Assembly (NCBI GenBank): GCA_013368315.1
Contig: JAACJM010000054.1
Coordinates: forward strand, 62,001-126,000
Direction of reading: 5' to 3'
Length of the DNA stretch: 64,000 nt
DNA from: Tetrapyrgos nigripes
Taxonomy: Eukaryota > Basidiomycota > Agaricomycetes > Agaricales > Campanellaceae
In this document: positions 58,517-64,000 of the stretch, piece after piece
Position numbering within the stretch: position 1 is the stretch's first letter
Layout of the letters: every line of letters starts with the position of its first letter
The notes under the pieces: generated by a model
Told to the model about the DNA's origin: nothing
Seen by the model: the letters and a program-made list of their open reading frames with translations, nothing else
Database searches by the model: none
Translations under genes and position numbers: made by a program

Positions 58517-59778
58517 ATGTACAGTCGACGCGTCTCTCGCGTCTCTCATCCCGCTACCACCATGTCCTGCTTCCCAGCAGAGATCATCGACCATATTGTC
58601 GATTTCCTAGACGACGACGCCTTCACTTTGTGCAATATCAGCATCGTTTCCTCCCAATGGCTTCCATCCGGAAGAGCTCGCCTATTTCGTGCAGCCAAAG
58701 TCAATCAAGAAACTTTTGGAAGATTCTTGGACCTGCTGGCACACCCACTGTCTACCTTTTCCATGTCCGTGAAGCATATAAACATCGACGGACAGAATCA
58801 ACCTTACCCAGAATCCCTCCGGCAAGACGTTTCCAAGATCGGAGAACGTTGTCCCAACATCGTTTCCGTGTATCTCTCTAATTTGACATTCACGGACATA
58901 GAGCCAGGGCACCACTCTTCTCTTCTCAACGCATTTCCGAATGTGACAATCCTCTGCCTTGACGGAATCACGTTCATCTCAGTGTCGCAGATGATGAGCA
59001 TCTTTTGTGGTATTCCTCTCCTTCGTGAAGGATCCCTCATAAATCTCATATGGGATGATCCATCGACTAACGAGGAAGAGGGGTTGTATTCTTACAAGAT
59101 CCCATCGTCTCTTCGAGAGTTGCGGTTGGAAGATTGTTACAAACGAGATGTACTGAAATGCTTTCTTCGGCATGACCCCTTCCCTCCCATTACTACTCTC
59201 GATGTCGGTGTACTGTCTCCCACAGACACCCAGGTTCTTGGAGAATATCTGATGAGATTGGGGTCTTCCCTAAACCATTTTTCACTGGGTTTCTCGTCTT
59301 TTGATGCTGGCGGTGACGCAGGTTAGTTTCTTCGCCACTTCACACCTATGAACACCGACTAACGCACCTTTTTACAGAGGATTTTTATCATAATTGTGAC
59401 CTTAGCCACAACGTCTCTCTCCAATCCATCACCTTCCACCGTCTCATCGACTACTGGAAATACCGGCTCACAAGCCCCGTTCCTTGGAACCTCAAAACGC
59501 TCTCCCAGATCCAATCCGACGTTTTCCAAGAAATTTCGTTTAGCATTTACTTGGATTACCTCATCGAATTGTTGGCCTTTCCAATCGACTTTGATTGGGG
59601 CGAGATGGACCGTTTCTTCACCGAAGGAAACCTCCCACATCTACGAGTTGTCCGGTTTACACTCTTCATCGGTCATCAAGTCGATTTGCATGAAGCTACG
59701 CGTACTTTGGGTGTATACCTTCCTTTGACGATGGAGAAGAGGATTCTTCGTGTTGAGATCCATCGCTCGAACATATAG
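58517..59778 (+). CDS. F-box protein
   Basis: Two exons (58517-59321 and 59378-59778) give 401 codons. The F-box begins near residue 17 (SCFPAEIIDHIVDFLDDDAF), followed by LCNISIVSSQWLPSGRARLF, the common pattern of mushroom F-box proteins. The remainder has leucine-rich repeats (CPNIVSVYLSNLTF; FPNVTILCLDGITF; LRELRLEDCYKRD) that would form the substrate-binding face of an SCF ubiquitin ligase. The start may instead be the second in-frame ATG at 58562, which places the F-box right at the N-terminus. The substrate is unknown. Confidence 0.85.
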
Positions 59779-60315
59779 TTCGGTGTGTTGGTCGCATTTG
59801 AGCTGTAACTCCTTCTGCCCGGCCCTACTGGACTGTCAATGGATGACGTCCAGGTTATTTTCATTAGTGAGTGCATTATGCTTTGAATCATGGTATAACT
59901 CTGAACTAATCATTGTGCTTCATCAGCTCGTAGAGCCCAGTCGCGCTCCCGCGATGGGTAACATACATACTGAACGAGAGCCGTGTCCGTCTATGACGAG
60001 CCGCTTCCAGCCGGTGTCTCTCCCTACACGAAACCTCGACATTGGTTAACTTCCAAGCATTGTCATGATGGAGATTGCAGTTTGTAGGCTTGTCGAAGTT
60101 TTTGGAGGCGAAGACTTATGGATTGTCTCATCAAGGTCACAGTTTATGTGTCCAGGACATGTATCTTGTGATATACAGTCTGTATGCACGAATCGTAATC
60201 GCTCTATTTCTATCTGAAATCAAGGAACAAGGAGAGAGCGTCAATAAAAAAGTGCATTTAGGACATACATACTATACCCATTCCAGCCTCAATGTGTAAA
60301 GTACATGTAAACATC
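59779..60315. other. Intergenic between convergent genes
   Basis: No coding signal. Confidence 0.4.
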
Positions 60316-61572
60316 TCATTCGGCTTTGTAGCCTTCAGCAAACCATTCCACCACCTCAACCGTCGCCTTGTTTGGTTCTTCCTTCAAATAGAAATCTGCC
60401 AACGGCTCAATATGAACACCATTCTTCAACACAAGCAGCTTCAAGTCCTTCAAATGACCACCCAACTTCTTCTCAAACGCAGTGATCTCCTCAAACATAC
60501 ACTCAGCGTCTCCCACTGTAATTATCACCTTCTGTACGACCTTATCCAACCCGTCAAACCACGTCCCCGACCCCTTCAGTGCTTCAAGATAATATATCTG
60601 CTCCTGTGGTACGTCTTTCAGGACACTGTCCGCGAAATCGAGTAAGGTTTCAGACGAGACAAGATCGGCTTTATCGTGGACAGATTGATTACCCTCCTCC
60701 CCGCTGACCGAAATCCATGGCGACATGAGATATGCACCACGAATGCGACCCGTGAGGTCCAGCGTTGGGACGTTGGGTAGTGGGTGAAGAAGATGAGAGA
60801 AAATTTGGCAGATGAGGTTGCCGCCCGCAGAATCGCCCGTAAGGTATAGTTTTTGAGGTTGGAGACCTGGACTGAGGAGGAACTGGATACCTGCGACCGC
60901 TTGCCGAAGAACCGTGGGGAAGGGACTGCTGGGAAGGAGAGCTAAAGCATGAGGAGTCAACGAAACGAGTAATCTTTGAGGGGAAAGAAGCGTATGCTCA
61001 CTGTAGTTGAGAACGGCAATGCCAACGGGAAATCCTTTGGTAGCCAGTTCGTCTTGGACATATTTCAGAAAGGCCAGATGGAAGTCATTCAAAGGCAGGC
61101 TAAATCTGCCACCTGGGAACGTACAGTTCAGGCCGGGTAAGTGAGATAGACTAAGATACCGTGCATGTAATAGATGACTCTATCAGTGCTCTTTTCCCTG
61201 ACCCACAAAATCCTTGCATCTACACCTTCAATTTCTTCCGCACTGATTGGTAGCTTTTCATTTTTGCAGAAGGATTCGTAGCACATCAAGGTAGACTGCG
61301 AACCCAGGACGACCTGGAGTTCGGGCACGGAAAGCTTTTGAATCAGAAGTCGCGATGCAGCTTCACCTAGTATCCGTTTCACAGACTTGGTTTTGTCAGT
61401 TGGTGTTAGAGGAGAAATGAGCAGCCTGTAGAGGAGTACGACAGCTATTGCGTAGGTCAGTCATTAGTCACTTTCTTTCCAGGAAAACCCAAATTACTCA
61501 CGAAGCTGAAGGAGAACACAGAGGATGTGTAGTTTTTCCGTCAGTCACCTCTGCATAACGAATTCGTGGCAT
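60316..61572 (-). CDS. Alpha/beta hydrolase (HSL/esterase family)
   Basis: The main exons are 61160-61444, 61002-61112 and 60316-60941. They read LLYRLLISPLTPTDKTKSV, VIYYMHG, GRFSLPLNDFHLAFLKYV, then KLYLTGDSAGGNLICQIF (GDSAGG nucleophile elbow), SPWISVSG, ITVGDAECMFEE (acid) and KNGVHIEPL (catalytic His). This is the hormone-sensitive-lipase-like esterase fold. The oxyanion motif HGGG reads HGGR. A likely first exon starts MPRIRYAEVTDGK at 61572, but the donor at 61502 leaves the wrong phase, so the N-terminus is unresolved. Substrate unknown; no signal peptide was found. Confidence 0.8.
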
Positions 61573-61938
61573 TGTGGGGGTGTTTGAAAGTGCGAGTTTT
61601 ACATAACATCAGTCTAGTTTGATCAAGCTCATCGCCCACAGCTCGGTCGATACCGCGCTACTGTTCAGGAAGGTAGCGAGCGGAAGAAGGACCGTCAGAA
61701 TCGCACCTCACCAAAATCTGGAATTGCCCAAAAATGATGAAGAGTATATTCTGGACAATAATTGTACATCGCAAGGTAGCAGGTACCATAAGGTTAGCAT
61801 CTTCCTTGGAGGCAGATCTCGGAATACCTGGCAATCATCAAGCCTCTGGCTCGATCGTAAAATACACGACACCAGACACACTCTGAACCACAACCGACAT
61901 GTGCGTAATAATGCGTGGTAGCATATACCTGAGAGCCA

Positions 61939-63372
61939 TTAGGTAGTGCTCCTGCGAGGCAGGACTGACGATGTAAACAACAGTTGTTGATAATTTTGAG
62001 GGTTTCCTCGCATCGGCAGTGCTTCGAACCAAGGAGTAAGATATCTCGATCTAAGTTCCAACGTCAATTCTATGCGATTATAACTGATAGCGAGCCGTTG
62101 ATGTGCCAAACGACTTACCTTCGGTTCAGTTTGCGAGAATTGGCGTAAACGGTCGAAATAAGCGCAAAGGACCTGCATGTCATGAATATGCGGAAATTGC
62201 GCGTAGGGCACGTTTGGAACTTCAGGAAGCTTGAGTAGTTCATGAGCCACGAGTATCTCAACGTCGTTCTTGTAAGGGTCTTCAGGACTTCGCAAAAAGC
62301 CCACACTACTCGCGACGAATCGCATCAAGTCAACATCCCTGCATTTCCAAGGCCATCAGTTAGAATTACAAGACCCAATTTACTCAAATACGCACGAAAG
62401 CGGTTCTCGGAGTTGCCTCATCGCCATGGTCTCTATTTCGTGTGAACAGATGAAAGGAGACCATAATCCAGGGCCTCGCAGAATATGGTAGCTTATGTTG
62501 AAGCTACTATTCAATTCCCACCTCTGTGTCCAAGAGTTTGCTCGAAGCGTATCAGCTTCTAGAGCCATATGCTCGCTCTCCACGCCATCAATGGGTGATA
62601 GGGATATAACCCAACAATTGGAGTCCCCAACGAACCGCGTACCCAACGAAAACTCGGATCTTTCGCGATAACAGTCATGAGCTGACGGAACGCCTGTTAC
62701 TGACCAGCCCCGTTGACCATACTTTTGCAGTGCTCTCCTATAACTGATGCTCTGCTCAGAAGTAAACGATGGAGAGGTTCGGGCCACCTTGACAGCACCA
62801 CGACTGTGAAAGGTTACACGCGGGAAAAGGGAGTACGCATGAGAATGGGTTATCGCGTTGATGACACAAGCTAATGTCTGGTATGAGCAAAAAAAAGACC
62901 AAGAGAGCCAAAAACGCTTACTGGAGTGGAAACCGAGGATAACTTGTATTGGACAGTGAACACAAAGGATCAACTGGACATGTTGTCCGTGTCGTGAAAA
63001 GCTAATGACTGCAGATATTCCACCAGAGTATTCGCGACTGATGATATTGCCAAGGGCTGCAGCATCTAACGTCCGCTTGAGATCCTTTGGCTGCGCAGTA
63101 GTCGGTCTGTACACATACCCAATCTCTTGGAGGAAGTCAATCACAGCAGAAGCCAGCTCAAAAGCTACGTAGAGATCCAGATCCGAGTCATATATGCTAC
63201 AGTCGAAAAACTGCAACGCAGAAGATCCAGATACCAACATGCCCGTCAGGAACTGGAGTTTGCGAAACTGATTGATTTCGAGAGTTTCGAAGTAGCGAGA
63301 CAATATCTTTTCAATGCGAAAAGCTCTGTTGTTGTAAGATAGAACAGTATTTCTAGCTTCCTTGGATGTCAT
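61939..63372 (-). CDS. Nucleotidyltransferase-like protein of mushrooms, function unknown
   Basis: Exons 62922-63372, 62396-62870, about 62116-62338 and about 61939-62045. Near residue 49 the sequence LVSGSSALQFFDCSIYDSDL continues as DLYVAFELA. The pattern GS...DSDLDLYV resembles the GS...DxD signature of the nucleotidyltransferase fold. The first intron uses the acceptor at 62871-62872, since this gives FHSTCVINAITHSHAYSLFP, the form common to this mushroom family (recalled pattern, not searched). Later segments include RALQKYGQRGWSVTG, FVGDSNCWVISL and RYLTPWFEALPM. A third acidic residue for catalysis was not identified, so enzymatic activity is uncertain. Confidence 0.6.
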
Positions 63373-64000
63373 AGCGAATCTGACTCTTTCCAGAGGTGAA
63401 AGGTCTCGTAAGATTAAGTCATGGGTAGGTTGTGGTCTAACAGACAGCTGATGTTAGGCGGTCGTAGAGACAAAGTTCCAAACCTCACAGTAGCGGCATA
63501 TGAGCATGTAGTCTCTGATTTTAACTCGATATCAGCAGCTAGGATTGGAGGAAACAGAGCGTGCAAGTCTGAAACCGACGGAGATGAAGGTAGAAGAGCG
63601 CCCTGGCCGAAGTACGAGCTGGCGGAGTTTAAATGGAAACGAGTCTAAAAGTCTATAAGCTCTAAGGCTTCTAAAACAAACACTTGCAAATCCGTAGTCA
63701 ATCGATTTTACATAGCTCAGCTCATTGGTGTATACAGCATAGTCATAACGACGCACTTTCAGCCTACATGCTTCCCAGAAATGGAGTTAACGGTCAAGGA
63801 CAGATGAGAAATGAAGGAAGAAATCAACAGGTCATCTATTGAACCTGCGTGACATTACCCATGGTCGCGTCTTCGCCAATATCCACGTACACCTCTTGCT
63901 GTACCCCCCCCATAGAACATTCATTCCACGCATAAGGTCGGTCTCGCTGTGTATCTGAGAGTGCCACTACTAGACTCATTTATTTGAGGTATGTACTCTC
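63373..64000. other. Window end, no supported gene
   Basis: Short frames only. A gene extending beyond the window cannot be excluded. Confidence 0.4.

Overview
This is a piece of a basidiomycete (Agaricomycetes, mushroom-type) nuclear genome. The evidence is many short 45-70 bp GT-AG introns, F-box proteins of the mushroom type, a DUF6535 membrane protein, a HET-domain protein and a complete KDZ-superfamily DNA transposon. No genus can be named from sequence alone. Exon junctions below were chosen by hand from GT/AG sites, frame and family continuity; none was confirmed with transcripts.

Layout. 1-757: 3' part of a glutathione S-transferase. 3.5-6.3 kb (-): a DUF6535 gene broken by one in-frame TGA. 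7.1-11.6 kb: the most unusual locus. A complete RPA1 (large subunit of replication protein A) is preceded by a separate small gene. That gene has a copy of the same promoter and encodes three in-frame tandem copies of the RPA1 N-terminal protein-interaction domain plus a truncated fourth. 12.3-12.7 kb: kinase remnant. 13.2-15.0 kb (-): F-box protein. 15.9-17.8 kb (-): secreted mucin-like cysteine-rich protein.

17992-28620 is a complete KDZ transposon of about 10.6 kb. It has TIRs of about 0.8 kb, an exact 8-bp target-site duplication (GAAAGTAC), an apparently intact 969-codon transposase and two intact-looking passenger genes. It lies in the upstream region of the secreted-protein gene.

29-31.3 kb (-): type B carboxylesterase. 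31.3-34.8 kb: no supported gene. 34.8-35.6 kb (-): JTB-like membrane protein. 36.0-37.8 kb (-): lariat debranching enzyme DBR1, head-to-head with SRP19/SEC65 (37.9-39.0 kb, +). 39.6-42.6 kb (-): large uncharacterised gene. 45.2-46.75 kb: GH18 chitinase. 47.0-48.7 kb: choline/ethanolamine phosphotransferase. 49.3-51.6 kb (-): exocyst EXO70. 51.7-56.7 kb: a segmental duplication of a small secreted protein locus flanking a HET-domain gene, with a long hairpin repeat in one copy. 56.7-57.8 kb: SDR. 58.5-59.8 kb: F-box. 60.3-61.5 kb (-): alpha/beta hydrolase. 61.9-63.4 kb (-): nucleotidyltransferase-like protein.

Much of the window is ordinary housekeeping (DBR1, SRP19, EXO70, phosphotransferase, RPA1). 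It is interrupted by fast-evolving material: the RPA1 domain array, the KDZ element, the effector-like/HET cluster and several decayed genes.
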